Of a DNA stretch of 64,000 nucleotides, positions 46,028 through 55,644 are shown piece by piece. This DNA is from Gemmatimonadota bacterium (GTDB lineage Bacteria > Gemmatimonadota > Gemmatimonadetes > Longimicrobiales > Gaopeijiaceae): contig JAJDXM010000048.1 in assembly GCA_022823225.1 (NCBI GenBank), positions 1 through 64,000 of the forward strand, read 5' to 3'. Numbering within the stretch: the first letter of the stretch is position 1; each line of letters starts with the position of its first letter. The translations under genes and the position numbers were made by a program. Under the pieces are notes generated by a model. The model did not search any database. It was given only the letters and a program-made list of their open reading frames with translations, and was not told where the DNA came from.

Positions 46028-47162
46028 GATCGCCTCCCGCCAGCCGCACGGCTTCCCGCACCACATCGTCCATCGAGGTGACCGCCGCCATTCCGGCATC
46101 GGCCAGCATTTCGCGCGCCAGTTCCTCGTTGGTGCCCGTAAGACGAATCACCAGGGGAACCCCCATGTCCATCCTTTCGACCGCCTCCAGGATTCCCCGG
46201 GCCACGTCGTCGCAACGGGTGATGCCGCCGAAGATGTTGAACAGGATCACCTTCACACCCCGGTCGGCGGTAATGATCTCCAGCGCGGCCACCACCTTGT
46301 CCGGATTCGAGGACCCGCCGATGTCGAGGAAGTTGGCGGGTTCGCCGCCGTAGTACTTGACCAGATCCATCGTCGCCATGGCCAGCCCCGCACCGTTCAC
46401 GCAGCAGCCCACACTGCCTTCGAGCTTGACGAAGCTGAGGCCCGCCGCGCGGGCCTTCGCGTCGGCCGCGGACTCGGAGGCCGGGTCACGCATTCCGGCG
46501 ATCGCCGGGCGTCGGAAGAGTTCGTTGTCGTCGATGCTGACCTTGGCGTCGATCGCCTTGACTTCGCCCGCCGCGGTGGAGATCAGGGGGTTGATCTCGG
46601 CCATGGACGCGCCGTTGCCGACGAATGCGTCGTAGAGCTGCGAGATGATGCGCGCCGCCTGCCGGGCCAGCCCCGCGTCGCCATGGAGCCGGGTGGCGAG
46701 CGTCCAGGCCTGGTGGGGCATGATCCCGTACCGGGGGTCGACAGGGAGCTTGTGAATCGCTTCCGGATTGGTCGCGGCCACCTCCTCGATGTCCACCCCC
46801 CCCTCGGCCGAGACCATGATGACCGGGCACTGGGCTTCGCGGTCCACCAACACCCCGACGTAAGCCTCCGTCGCGATGTCCTCGGTCGGTGAGACCAGCA
46901 CCCGCTCCACGGCGAGGCCCCGGATCTCCATGCCCAGGATCGCCGCGGCGTGCTGCTCGGCCTCGGCTGCGGTTGAGGCAAGCCTGACCCCGCCCGCCTT
47001 GCCGCGCCCGCCCGAGTGAACCTGCGCCTTGACCACCACCCTGCCGCCGTACCGCTCCGCCACCGCGCGCGCACCAGGGGGGTCGTCGGCCACTTCGCCC
47101 GGGTTGACGGCCATTCCGGCGGCGCGGAACAGCTCCTTGGCCTGGTATTCGTGAAGGTTCAT
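46011..47162 (-). CDS. sucC: Succinyl-CoA synthetase beta subunit
   Basis: 383 residues with an ATP-grasp domain: [41 protein letters not shown] and [13 protein letters not shown]. Works as the TCA-cycle partner of SucD. Confidence 0.97.
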   Translation of the reverse strand: MNLHEYQAKELFRAAGMAVNPGEVADDPPGARAVAERYGGRVVVKAQVHSGGRGKAGGVRLASTAAEAEQHAAAILGMEIRGLAVERVLVSPTEDIATEAYVGVLVDREAQCPVIMVSAEGGVDIEEVAATNPEAIHKLPVDPRYGIMPHQAWTLATRLHGDAGLARQAARIISQLYDAFVGNGASMAEINPLISTAAGEVKAIDAKVSIDDNELFRRPAIAGMRDPASESAADAKARAAGLSFVKLEGSVGCCVNGAGLAMATMDLVKYYGGEPANFLDIGGSSNPDKVVAALEIITADRGVKVILFNIFGGITRCDDVARGILEAVERMDMGVPLVIRLTGTNEELAREMLADAGMAAVTSMDDVVREAVRLAGGDHVDLR

Positions 47163-47256
47163 GGCAGCCGTGAAGTTATGGGGAAACCCGCTCGCATCAA
47201 GCGCCGACGCGGCGCGGTCCTATCATATTACAGAGTAACCCCAGCCAGAAGGACCC

Positions 47257-48426
47257 GTGCACCGCATCCGAGACCCGATCTACCTCGATCACGCCGCCAC
47301 TACTCCCGTGCGCCCCGAAGTCGCCCGGGTCATGGCCCGGTGTCTGGCGGACGACTTCGGGAATCCGTCGAGCGGACACCGCTGGGGCCGTCGCGCCAGG
47401 GCCCGGCTCGAGGACGCCAGGGCCACGGTCGCCGACGCGTTGGGCGCGGAGCCGGCCACCGTGTTCTTTACTCGGGGCGGCACCGAATCCGACAACCTTG
47501 CCGTGCTGGGCAGCGTGCGCGGGGCCGGCCCGCGGGTCGGCGGCACTGCCCGCGGGGCCCACGTGGTCACCTCCGCGGTCGAACACCCGGCCGTTTCGGC
47601 GGCCGCGGCGAAGGCGGTGGAGGAGGGGGCGCGGCACACGGTGATCGGTCTTGTGGAGGGCGTCTTCGATCTGGAAGCCCTTCGCGTCGCGCTGGAGCAG
47701 GGTGCCGATGTGGTCTCCTGCATGTGGGTCAACAACGAGACCGGCCTCCGGCTCCCGATTCCGGAAATCGCGGCCGAGTGCCGCCGGTACGGGGCCCCGC
47801 TACACAGCGACGCGGTGCAGGCGGTCGGAAAGATCCCGCTTTCGCTCGCGGAGGTCCCCCTCGACATGGTCACCGTGACCGGGCACAAGATATACGGCCC
47901 CAAGGGAACGGGCGCGCTGGTGGTCCGCACTCCGGAGCTGATCCGGCCGCTCCATTTCGGCGGCGGCCAGGAGGGAGGGCTGAGGCCGGGAACGGAAGAC
48001 GTGGCCGGCGCGCTCGGGCTGGCCGAGGCGGTGCGCCTGGCCACCAGGGAGGAGTCCGAAGAGTCGAGGCGGCTGGCGGAACTGCGGGACGTGGTGGAGG
48101 CGCGGGTCATGGAGCGGATCGATGGTGTCCGGGTGAACGCCGGAGGCCTGGAGCGAGCGCCCCACATCCTTTCCCTGGCCGTCCCGCGGGTGGATCCGGA
48201 CACGCTGCTCGCGGCCCTGGACGCCGACGGCATCGCCGCATCCGGCGGCTCCGCCTGCGCGAGCGGGTCCATGGGGCCCAGTCCTTCGCTGGCCGCGCTC
48301 TACCCGGGAGACGCCTCCGCGTCGCTGCGGCTCAGCTTCGGACGCCTCAACGACGAAAGCCAGGCGGAGCGGATCGCAGCTTCAGTGGCGGACGCCGTCA
48401 CACGGATCCGGGAGCTCAGGGGATGA
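47257..48426 (+). CDS. Cysteine desulfurase (IscS/NifS-like)
   Basis: 389 residues. YLDHAATTPVRPEV at the N-terminus, FTRGGTESDNLAV, the pyridoxal-phosphate Lys in VTGHKIYGPKGTG and the persulfide Cys in SGGSACASG. GTG start with AGAAGGA upstream. Its stop overlaps the mnmA start, so its sulfur most likely goes to MnmA for tRNA thiolation. That would make it an IscS-type enzyme; a role in Fe-S assembly is also possible. Confidence 0.93.
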   Translation: MHRIRDPIYLDHAATTPVRPEVARVMARCLADDFGNPSSGHRWGRRARARLEDARATVADALGAEPATVFFTRGGTESDNLAVLGSVRGAGPRVGGTARGAHVVTSAVEHPAVSAAAAKAVEEGARHTVIGLVEGVFDLEALRVALEQGADVVSCMWVNNETGLRLPIPEIAAECRRYGAPLHSDAVQAVGKIPLSLAEVPLDMVTVTGHKIYGPKGTGALVVRTPELIRPLHFGGGQEGGLRPGTEDVAGALGLAEAVRLATREESEESRRLAELRDVVEARVMERIDGVRVNAGGLERAPHILSLAVPRVDPDTLLAALDADGIAASGGSACASGSMGPSPSLAALYPGDASASLRLSFGRLNDESQAERIAASVADAVTRIRELRG

Positions 48427-49562
48427 TGAACGGCTCCCCGGCGCGTCCCCGGCGCATCCTGGTCGCAATGTCGGGAGGCGTCGATTCCTCCGTCGCGGCT
48501 GCGATGCTTGTCGACGCCGGCCACGACGTCGTCGGCGCCACCATGAAGACCTTCTGCTACAGCGACGACGACGCCCACGCCGACAGGAAGACCTGTTGCG
48601 GGCTCGACGGCATCCGGGATGCGCGCCGGGTAGCCGACAGGCTCGGGATCGCCCACTACGTCTTCGATGTCGAGCGGGAATTCACCCGCGACGTGATCGA
48701 CGACTTCGTCGAGGAATACGGGCAGGGCCGCACCCCGAATCCATGCGTGCGCTGCAATTCCAACACGAAGTTCCGGGACCTCTTCAGGCGGGGACGCGTG
48801 CTGGGCTGTGACGGAGTCGCATCGGGGCACTACGTCAGGTTGGACCGTTCGCGCGGGGAACCCTGCCTGCTGCGGGGGATGGACCGTTCCAAGGACCAGT
48901 CGTACTTCCTGTGGGGACTGCCGGCCGATCTGCTGGAGCTGCTCCACTTTCCGCTCGGGGAGCTGACCAAGCCGGAGGTGCGGGAACGGGCGCGCGCCCT
49001 CGGACTCGTGACGGCGGAAAAGCCCGAGTCCCAGGAGATCTGCTTCGTGCCCACCGGCAACTACCGCGATTTCCTCGAAAAGAGGCTCCTGCCGACGCAC
49101 CCCGCCCTCTCGCCCGGCGCCATTGTTGATCCCGCCGGACGCATTCTTGGCCGGCACGACGGCTACTGCCGGTTCACGGTCGGACAGCGCAAGGGGCTCG
49201 GCGGCGGTCTCCCCGAGCGTCACTACGTTCTGGAGATCCGGCCCGGCACCCGCCAGGTGGTCGTGGGGCCCGGACACCTTCTCGAAGTGCGCGGTGTGCT
49301 GGTCGGAGACCTGAACTGGCTCTCCGGGCCGCCCTCGCCCGGCACCCGTCTCGCGGTCCAGATCCGGTACCGCTCTCCGGTGATCCCCTGCACCGTGGTG
49401 GCCTGCGACGACGATTCGCTCGAGTTGCGCTTCGAGGAACCGGCCCGCGCGGTCACGCCGGGCCAGTCGAGCGTCTTCTTCGCTGGCGACCGGGTCCTGG
49501 GAGGCGGGCGGATTCGCCGGGTGGCCGGGCAGCCCGGGAGTCCGGGGACCGCCGGGCACTGA
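48423..49562 (+). CDS. mnmA: tRNA 2-thiouridylase MnmA
   Basis: 379 residues. ATP pyrophosphatase motif VAMSGGVDSSVAAA, the first catalytic Cys in TPNPCVRCNSNTKF and the second in ESQEICFVP. It installs s2U34 in tRNA for Glu, Gln and Lys. The ATG at 48423 overlaps the desulfurase stop (ATGA). Confidence 0.96.
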   Translation: MMNGSPARPRRILVAMSGGVDSSVAAAMLVDAGHDVVGATMKTFCYSDDDAHADRKTCCGLDGIRDARRVADRLGIAHYVFDVEREFTRDVIDDFVEEYGQGRTPNPCVRCNSNTKFRDLFRRGRVLGCDGVASGHYVRLDRSRGEPCLLRGMDRSKDQSYFLWGLPADLLELLHFPLGELTKPEVRERARALGLVTAEKPESQEICFVPTGNYRDFLEKRLLPTHPALSPGAIVDPAGRILGRHDGYCRFTVGQRKGLGGGLPERHYVLEIRPGTRQVVVGPGHLLEVRGVLVGDLNWLSGPPSPGTRLAVQIRYRSPVIPCTVVACDDDSLELRFEEPARAVTPGQSSVFFAGDRVLGGGRIRRVAGQPGSPGTAGH

Positions 49563-50669
49563 TCACCACTTGAGTCCGGCGGCGTCGGCAAAGTCCCGAA
49601 TCTGCTGCTCCTGTTCTTCGGTCAGCGAGTCCGGGACTTCGACCTTCACCTCCACGTACTGGTCCCCCTTCCTGCCCTCCCGTTCGATCCCCTGCCCCTT
49701 GATCCTGAAGCGCGTCCCGGGCTGCGTGCCGGGCGGGATGCGAAGCACCACCTTCCTGCCCGAGATCGTGCCGACCCGGATCCGGGATCCCAGCGCCGCC
49801 TGCGCGAGATTGAGCGGCACGGTGACGATGATGTCGTTGCCCTCGCGCGCGAAGAAGCGATGCGGGAGGATCTTGAAGGTGATGATCAGGTCACCGGGAG
49901 CGCCGCCCTTCTGTCCGCGTTCACCTTGTCCCGTCAGGCGCACTTTGGCCCCCGGGTTCACCCCCGCCGGCACGGACACCTGGATTTTCCGGTTCTGGTG
50001 GACCTTTCCGGTGCCGGCGCAGGCGCCGCACACCTTGTCGGCAGCCTCGCCGCGCCCCATGCAGGCGGGACAGGGACGGTTCACCGCAAAGCCTCCCTGG
50101 CCAAACGAGACGCTCCCCTTGCCCCTGCACTCGGCGCACGTCTTCCAGGCCGAGCCGGGCGCGCCGCCCGACCCCCTGCAGGTCGCGCACTCCTCGTTGA
50201 AGGGCACCGAGATCGAGATCTTGCCGCCCGTTGCCGCCACCATGAAGGGAACTTCCGCCGTGTAGTCCACATTGGCGCCCTTCGCCGGGCCGGCCGGCTT
50301 GCGGGCCTGTCCCTTCCTTCCCCTGTCGAAGAGCGAGGAGAAGATGTCGGAGAAGCCCCCCAGGCCGCCGAGGTCCTCGAACGAGAAACTCGACGACGTT
50401 TGAGCTCCCGGCCGCGATCCGGGGCGGGCACCCCGGAAGCCGAAGGCGCCCAGCTTCCGCATCTGGTCGTACTTCTTGCGTCTGGCCGGGTCGGAGAGGA
50501 TGCCGTTCGCCTCGCCGATCTCCTTGAATCGCTCCGCCGCCCGGGGACTGTCGGGGTTGGCGTCCGGGTGATACTTCTTGGCAAGACGGCGGTACGCCTT
50601 CTTGATGGCGTCGTCGTCGGCCTTGGGGTCGACTCCGAGGATCGCGTAGTAGTCCTTGTCCGTCGTCAT
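49563..50669 (-). CDS. dnaJ: Chaperone DnaJ
   Basis: 368 residues: J domain with HPD (KKYHPDANPD), a Gly/Phe region, four zinc repeats (CATCRGSG, CAECRGKG, CPACMGRG, CGACAGTG) and the C-terminal substrate-binding domains. It is directly convergent with mnmA with no intergenic base. Partner grpE is 16 bp upstream; dnaK is not in the window. Confidence 0.96.
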   Translation of the reverse strand: MTTDKDYYAILGVDPKADDDAIKKAYRRLAKKYHPDANPDSPRAAERFKEIGEANGILSDPARRKKYDQMRKLGAFGFRGARPGSRPGAQTSSSFSFEDLGGLGGFSDIFSSLFDRGRKGQARKPAGPAKGANVDYTAEVPFMVAATGGKISISVPFNEECATCRGSGGAPGSAWKTCAECRGKGSVSFGQGGFAVNRPCPACMGRGEAADKVCGACAGTGKVHQNRKIQVSVPAGVNPGAKVRLTGQGERGQKGGAPGDLIITFKILPHRFFAREGNDIIVTVPLNLAQAALGSRIRVGTISGRKVVLRIPPGTQPGTRFRIKGQGIEREGRKGDQYVEVKVEVPDSLTEEQEQQIRDFADAAGLKW

Positions 50670-50685
50670 CGCCTGGGCGGGTGCG

Positions 50686-51348
50686 CTACTCGGCCTTGAA
50701 GACGCTCACCCGGGCCGGGCGAATGAGGATTCCCTTCATGGTGTATCCCCTCTGAAACACCTGGGCCACGGTATCGTCGTCGGCTTCCTTGTCCGTCGCC
50801 ATGCGCATCATCGCCTCCATCGTGTTGGGATCGAAGCGCTCGCCCTCCGGATCCACCACCTCGACTCCGGCCTCCTCCAGGGCGCGGAAGAACTTGCGCT
50901 CCACCAGGTCGACACCTTCCACGATCGCATCGACAGAAGCCGTGCTCTCGGGCTCGAGGGCCGTGACCCTGCGCAGGTCGTCGAGTGGATCGAGGAGCCG
51001 CCCCACCAGATCGGCCTGCGCCCGGTTCCAGCGCTGGCGGAGCCTGTCCTCGGTGCGCCTCCGGTAGTTGCCGAAATCGGCGGCCAGGCGGAGATGCTGG
51101 TCCTTGAGGTGGTCGCGCTCCTCCTCGAGAAGCTCCACCGGGTCCGGTTCGTGCACCCCGTCCCCGGCGGCGGTATCCCCGGGGCCGTCCTCCGCACCCG
51201 ACTCGCCGGCGGCGGACGCCCGGTCGCCGGAGGAAGCCGCGGCGTCTTCCTCGACACCCTCGGCCCCATCATCCCCGATACCGGCCTCGGGCTCCGCTTC
51301 GGCCTTCCGGACCTCTTCTTCCAGGACTTCGTTCTCGGGCGCGTTCAT
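50686..51348 (-). CDS. grpE: Nucleotide exchange factor GrpE
   Basis: 220 residues: a long acidic N-terminal tail, a coiled coil (ERDHLKDQHLRLAADFGNYRRRTED) and the beta-wing with VEVVDPEGERFDPNTMEAMM and VAQVFQRGYTMKGILIRPARVSV. It works with DnaJ/DnaK. Overlaps the cinA stop. Confidence 0.94.
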   Translation of the reverse strand: MNAPENEVLEEEVRKAEAEPEAGIGDDGAEGVEEDAAASSGDRASAAGESGAEDGPGDTAAGDGVHEPDPVELLEEERDHLKDQHLRLAADFGNYRRRTEDRLRQRWNRAQADLVGRLLDPLDDLRRVTALEPESTASVDAIVEGVDLVERKFFRALEEAGVEVVDPEGERFDPNTMEAMMRMATDKEADDDTVAQVFQRGYTMKGILIRPARVSVFKAE

Positions 51349-51986
51349 CTCCTCGCTCGCTGATCGATCGGCGAACCTGCCACCCGCTCCTCGGGCGCGG
51401 CCGGCCGGGCATGTTCCGTTCCGTGTGTTTCACAAGCTGACCAATCGCCGCCTTCCGGTCCATACGTGGCAGCCTCCGCCGCCATCTCCAGGACGGTGGC
51501 CACGCTCATCCTGCGAACCGCCCCACGGTCGCCTTCAAACCGTTCGAGCCGGGCCCGGGCGGTTCCGTCCGGGGCGGCCACGGCCATCCAGACGGTTCCC
51601 ACCGGCTTCTCCGGCGTGCCGCCGTCCGGTCCCGCGATTCCAGTCACCGCCATGGCCAGATCCGCTCCGAAGCGGCGAGCCGCGCCGGCGGCCATCTCCA
51701 GCGCCACGACCCTGGAGACCGCCCCGTATTCCTCCAGGCTGGCACGGTCGACGCAGAGGTGGGCGACCTTGACGTCGTCCGCGTAGGCGATCACCCCGCC
51801 CACGAAGTACGCCGACGCGCCAGGGAGATCGGTGATGGTCTTGGCGAGCAGGCCACCGGTGCAGCTCTCGGCGGTTGCGACCCGAATGCCCCGCCGGGCG
51901 GCGGCCATGGCCAGCGCCCTCGCGCTCGCAGCGACCCTGCCGCCGCCCCGGGGCGCCCTGTAGGGATCGTCCACGGACCCCTTCAC
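51345..51986 (-). CDS. CinA C-terminal-type nicotinamide-nucleotide amidase
   Basis: 213 residues with the PncC/CinA amidase domain: ATAESCTGGLLAKTITDLPG with the catalytic Ser, GVIAYADDVKV, GIAGPDGGTPEKPVGTVW. The MocF-like N-terminal domain of full CinA is missing. GTG 51986 overlaps the pgsA stop as GTGA. It recycles nicotinamide mononucleotide. An extra C-terminal tail of about 40 residues is not typical. Confidence 0.87.
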   Translation of the reverse strand: MKGSVDDPYRAPRGGGRVAASARALAMAAARRGIRVATAESCTGGLLAKTITDLPGASAYFVGGVIAYADDVKVAHLCVDRASLEEYGAVSRVVALEMAAGAARRFGADLAMAVTGIAGPDGGTPEKPVGTVWMAVAAPDGTARARLERFEGDRGAVRRMSVATVLEMAAEAATYGPEGGDWSACETHGTEHARPAAPEERVAGSPIDQRARR

Positions 51987-52615
51987 CGCGTCCGCACGAA
52001 CACGGAGCGGTGCCGCCACATATAGTCGCCCAGCGAAAACACGCTCAGCGCGATGGCCGCTCCCAGCGTGACCGTGATCACCGCGCCGTGGAAGCCGCTC
52101 CATATGCCCCGTGCCATCCCCCCGCCCCGGCCCCGCTCCGCCGCCGACTGCGCGAGCGGAAACCAGAGCAGCGCGGCACCGCAGAAGATGCTGAGCGCCA
52201 GGGTCTTGTACTTGCCGGACTTCCCGGCCGCGATCACGACTCCCTTCCGCACCGCGTACCACCTGAGCAATGTCACGAGGACTTCCCGCGCGAAGATCAC
52301 GATAATCACCCAGAGCGGCAGTGTTCCCCACCAGGGAAGCGCGTTGAACTCTTCCGGCCGATGACTGATCAGGTAGATGGGTACGCAGGTGCACGCCAGC
52401 AGCAGCTTGTCCGCGATCGGATCGAGGAGCTTGCCCAGATCGGTGACCAGGTCATGCTTGCGCGCCAGTCGGCCGTCCCAGATGTCCGTAAGCGCTGCCG
52501 CCAGGAAGAGGATGAACGCGCCAAGGCGGACTTCGGTGTCTTCCGACAGGGCCAGGACCAGGATCACCGGACAGAGCGCGATCCGCAGGGAGGTGATCAG
52601 GTTGGGGAGGTTCAA
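51983..52615 (-). CDS. pgsA: CDP-diacylglycerol-glycerol-3-phosphate phosphatidyltransferase
   Basis: 210-residue integral membrane enzyme for phosphatidylglycerol. The CDP-alcohol transferase motif DIWDGRLARKH to LDPIADK is intact, with about five hydrophobic helices. TTG 52615 overlaps the stop of the small upstream gene (TTGA) and begins LNLPNLITSLRI, the normal PgsA start. Confidence 0.93.
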   Translation of the reverse strand: MNLPNLITSLRIALCPVILVLALSEDTEVRLGAFILFLAAALTDIWDGRLARKHDLVTDLGKLLDPIADKLLLACTCVPIYLISHRPEEFNALPWWGTLPLWVIIVIFAREVLVTLLRWYAVRKGVVIAAGKSGKYKTLALSIFCGAALLWFPLAQSAAERGRGGGMARGIWSGFHGAVITVTLGAAIALSVFSLGDYMWRHRSVFVRTR

Positions 52616-52899
52616 TCGGCTTCCACCTTGCGTCCGAGTTCGTCTTCCATGCGCGCCAGGATCGACGCGGCACGGTTTCGCAGGAGGCGCTTGGGCTCCC
52701 ACGCGTGGAAGTCGCGCAACACCGACACCGCCCCGACGCTTGCCGGTTCGCCGGCCATGTGCCCCAGCGCGGCCAGACGGCGAAAGGCGTTCGCGCTGAA
52801 CAGCTCACGGCGGTTGCTCTCCACCTGGCTGCGGATCACGAGCGCAGCCACCGCGGCCACAGCGCCTGCGCCCAGCAGGAACATCCCGATCCTGCGCAT
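52612..52899 (-). CDS. Small membrane-anchored protein, 95 aa, unknown
   Basis: One N-terminal hydrophobic helix (FLLGAGAVAAVAALVI), then a charged helix with HAWEPKRLLRNRAASI and a Lys/Glu-rich end. ATG 52899 is used; a TTG at 52911 overlaps the recR stop (TTGA) and would add four residues. It lies between recR and pgsA in an unbroken chain of overlapping genes. No family recognised. Confidence 0.65.
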   Translation of the reverse strand: MRRIGMFLLGAGAVAAVAALVIRSQVESNRRELFSANAFRRLAALGHMAGEPASVGAVSVLRDFHAWEPKRLLRNRAASILARMEDELGRKVEAD

Positions 52900-52907
52900 G
52901 CGCCTGC

Positions 52908-53510
52908 TCAACGCGCTTCCATCTCCCGCCGTCCCGCGAGCGCTTCGGCGATGGTGGTACCGTCGATGTATTCGAGATCGCTGCCCACGGGGATCCCGCG
53001 GGCCAACCGGGTGACCCGCAGCGGGTAGCCGCGCAGCACGCCTTCCAAATAGACGGCGGTCGCTTCGCCTTCGACACTTGCATTGGTCGCCAGGATGACT
53101 TCCCCGACGCTGGCGCCGGGATCCTCGATGCGCCCGATCAACCCGCCGATGTTGAGGTCGTCCGGCCCGATGCCGTCGAGCGGGGAGAGACGGCCGCCGA
53201 GTACATGAAACAGGCCCCGGAACCGGGCGGCGCGCTCGATGGCCCCGACCTCGAAGGCCTCTTCGACCACGCAGATCACCGATTGGTCCCTGCGGGGGTC
53301 CTCGCAAACCGAACAGACGGCCGTGGCACAGTAGTTCCCGCAAACCGGACAGGGATGGATTCGGTCGGCCACCTCGATGAGCGCCCTCGCCAGGCGCCGC
53401 ACGTTCTCCTTCGGGCCCTTCACCAGATGATAGGCAAGGCGCAGCGCCGTCTTGGCGCCGACCCCCGGGAGTCTGCCCAGCTCGCGTGTCAGTCTCTCGA
53501 TCGGCGACAA
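52908..53510 (-). CDS. recR: Recombination protein RecR
   Basis: 200 residues. Helix-hairpin-helix start (LPGVGAKTALRLAYHLV), the four-Cys zinc finger (CPVCGNYCATAVCSVC) and the Toprim domain (CVVEEAFEVGAIE and NASVEGEATAVYL). It works in gap repair with RecF/O. Next to ybaB and dnaX, the classic order. Confidence 0.96.
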   Translation of the reverse strand: MSPIERLTRELGRLPGVGAKTALRLAYHLVKGPKENVRRLARALIEVADRIHPCPVCGNYCATAVCSVCEDPRRDQSVICVVEEAFEVGAIERAARFRGLFHVLGGRLSPLDGIGPDDLNIGGLIGRIEDPGASVGEVILATNASVEGEATAVYLEGVLRGYPLRVTRLARGIPVGSDLEYIDGTTIAEALAGRREMEAR

Positions 53511-53525
53511 GGGGGGCCGCGCCTG

Positions 53526-53843
53526 CTAGAAGAGTCCGGGAAGCTGCATCGGGAGGCCTCCGGCGGCTCCGCGCATGCGCTCTTCCGAAAACGCGCGGGC
53601 CCGGTTCTGCGCCTCCGCCACCGCCGCGACCACCAGGTCCTCGAGCATCTCCGGATCCTCCGGATCGATCACCTCGCGGTCGATCGAGAGGCTCTTCAGA
53701 TCACCCTTCCCATTCACCAAGGCGGTCACCATGCCTCCGCCCGCGGATGCCTCCAACTCCTCTGCGCTCAGGCTGTCCTGCAGCTCCTGGACCCTTGCCT
53801 GGAGCTGCTGGCCCATCTTCATCAGCTGCTGAATGTTCTTCAT
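53526..53843 (-). CDS. ybaB: YbaB/EbfC nucleoid-associated protein
   Basis: 105 residues with NIQQLMKMGQQLQARVQELQDSL and the central beta-sheet MVTALVNGKGDLKSLSIDREVIDPED. Dimeric DNA-binding protein always found between dnaX and recR in many bacteria, as here. Confidence 0.95.
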   Translation of the reverse strand: MKNIQQLMKMGQQLQARVQELQDSLSAEELEASAGGGMVTALVNGKGDLKSLSIDREVIDPEDPEMLEDLVVAAVAEAQNRARAFSEERMRGAAGGLPMQLPGLF

Positions 53844-53880
53844 GCTCTCCGTCCGGTTCCTCCGCTCGCTCGACTCGCTT

Positions 53881-55599
53881 CTAGTCCACCAGATCGAGTT
53901 CCAGCTCCTCGATGGCGCGCTTCAGCTGCGGGGCGTGCCTCACCAACTCCTGCAGCCGGGTCTCCCGGACGGTTTCCGGTGTCACCCTGCCGCCACCCCC
54001 GCCATCCGAATCCCGGCGCTCGACCACTGAAATCTTGGCAGAATCGCGTCCGGCATGAAGGGCCAGCGCCTCTTCCAGCTCCCGAAGCACCTGCTGGCTG
54101 CGCCACCGGGCCGCTTCCAGACCGGGTGGGACCTCCAGCAGAAGTTCACCGTCGGCCTCCCGCGGGTCGGCTGCCTTCAGGAACGTCCAGAGCCCGGGGG
54201 CGACCGCCCGGACCCGCGTCCTGTCCTCCATGAGGGACTTCCAGGCGGCCTGGAGATCCCTCCGCGTGACGATGTCGCGTGCGGGTGCGGCGGCGGGGTC
54301 CGTTGCGCGCGTGTCCGCCGGCGTGCCCTCCCCACCGCGGTCCCGGCCGGCACTCCCGGTCGCCCTCTGGGGCCGAGTCTCGGGGGACTGCGGGTGCGGT
54401 GTAGGCGGCAGAGGTGGGGCCGTGGCGGGCGCCGGCGTGCGCGCCGGTGCGCCTCCGAGGGTCCGGATGACCTCCTCAAGCTCAACGGTGCGGTCCAGGT
54501 AGCTCATCCGCAGCAGCAACATCTCGACCATCACACGGGGGCGCCCGGTGCGCCGAAGACTGCCGTCCGACTCCAGCGCCGAAGCCATGGAGAGCATGCG
54601 GACGAGGTCGCCTGGCGCGAACGACTCGGCGCGGCGCGCGTAGTCCTCCAAGTACGCGCCCGCCATTTCGGCAGGTGGTTTGCCCGGATCCAGCGCAAGG
54701 CGCAGCAGCAGGCGCAACCGCTCTGCAAGACCATGGTAGAACTCGACCAGGTCGTGCCCCTCGTCAAGGAGTTCCTCGACAAAGTCGAAGACGGCGCCAT
54801 GGCTTCGCGAGATGATCACGTCGAAGATCTGGAGATACCGCTCCTCGGCGACTACCCCGAGCACGCGCACCACCGCCCCGATTCCCACTTCGCTGTCGGA
54901 GAGCGCCAACACCTGGTCGAGCAGCGACAACCCGTCCCGCATTCCCCCGTTCGCCTTTCGGGCGATGGCTCGCAGCGCTTCCCCGTCGAACGGGATCTGC
55001 TCGGCGTCCAGGACCTCGGCAAGCCGCCCCATGATGTCGTCGGTGCCGATCCGCCGGAAATCGAAGCGCTGGCAGCGCGAGAGGATCGGCGAGGCGCTCT
55101 GCTGGATCCTGCGCGCCTCGGTGGTTGCGAAGCAGAAGATCACCCGTGGCGGGGGTTCCTCGAGGATCTTCAGAAGCGCGTTCCACGCTTCGCGGGTGAG
55201 CATGTGCGCCTCGTCGAGGATATAGACCTTGTGGCGGTGCTCGTCGGAGGGGGCGAGCATCGCCCGCGCGCGCAGTTCGCGCGCGTCGTCGACGCCCCGG
55301 TTCGACGCCGCGTCGATCTCCACCACGTCCAGCGAGGTGTGGCCGCCCCAGATGTGCTCGCAGTTGTCACAGATCCCGCACGGCTCTCCCTCGGCGGTGC
55401 GCGCGGGGCAGTTCAGCGCCATGGCGAGGATCCGGGCCAACGTGGTCTTGCCGACGCCGCGAGGTCCGCAGAACAGGTACGCGTGACCCACCCGGCCCCC
55501 GGCGACGGCTCGTCTCAGGGTCTCGGAGACGTGTTCCTGCGTTGCCACCTCGCCGAACCGGCGGGGCCGATACTTCCGGGCTAGGGCGAGATAGGACAA
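53881..55599 (-). CDS. dnaX: DNA polymerase III subunits gamma and tau
   Basis: 572 residues counted from TTG 55599, which opens LSYLALARKYRPRRF just like known DnaX. Walker A GPRGVGKTT lies at 45-53, the zinc Cys are C64, C74, C77, C80 and the sensor SPILSRCQRFDFRR follows. A long Pro/Ala/Thr-rich linker near 400-450 precedes the tau-type C-terminal domain. No obvious slippery heptamer was found, so a separate gamma form is not supported. The SRP RNA gene lies 45 bp upstream. Confidence 0.93.
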   Translation of the reverse strand: MSYLALARKYRPRRFGEVATQEHVSETLRRAVAGGRVGHAYLFCGPRGVGKTTLARILAMALNCPARTAEGEPCGICDNCEHIWGGHTSLDVVEIDAASNRGVDDARELRARAMLAPSDEHRHKVYILDEAHMLTREAWNALLKILEEPPPRVIFCFATTEARRIQQSASPILSRCQRFDFRRIGTDDIMGRLAEVLDAEQIPFDGEALRAIARKANGGMRDGLSLLDQVLALSDSEVGIGAVVRVLGVVAEERYLQIFDVIISRSHGAVFDFVEELLDEGHDLVEFYHGLAERLRLLLRLALDPGKPPAEMAGAYLEDYARRAESFAPGDLVRMLSMASALESDGSLRRTGRPRVMVEMLLLRMSYLDRTVELEEVIRTLGGAPARTPAPATAPPLPPTPHPQSPETRPQRATGSAGRDRGGEGTPADTRATDPAAAPARDIVTRRDLQAAWKSLMEDRTRVRAVAPGLWTFLKAADPREADGELLLEVPPGLEAARWRSQQVLRELEEALALHAGRDSAKISVVERRDSDGGGGGRVTPETVRETRLQELVRHAPQLKRAIEELELDLVD

Positions 55600-55644
55600 A
55601 ATGCTTGCTTGCGGGGCGTCAGGACTGGCCGTGCGAGGTGCCGG

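Noticed and set aside
54250-54480. Programmed frameshift in dnaX producing a gamma subunit
   Set aside because: No A-rich slippery heptamer or following hairpin with Shine-Dalgarno was seen in the linker region.
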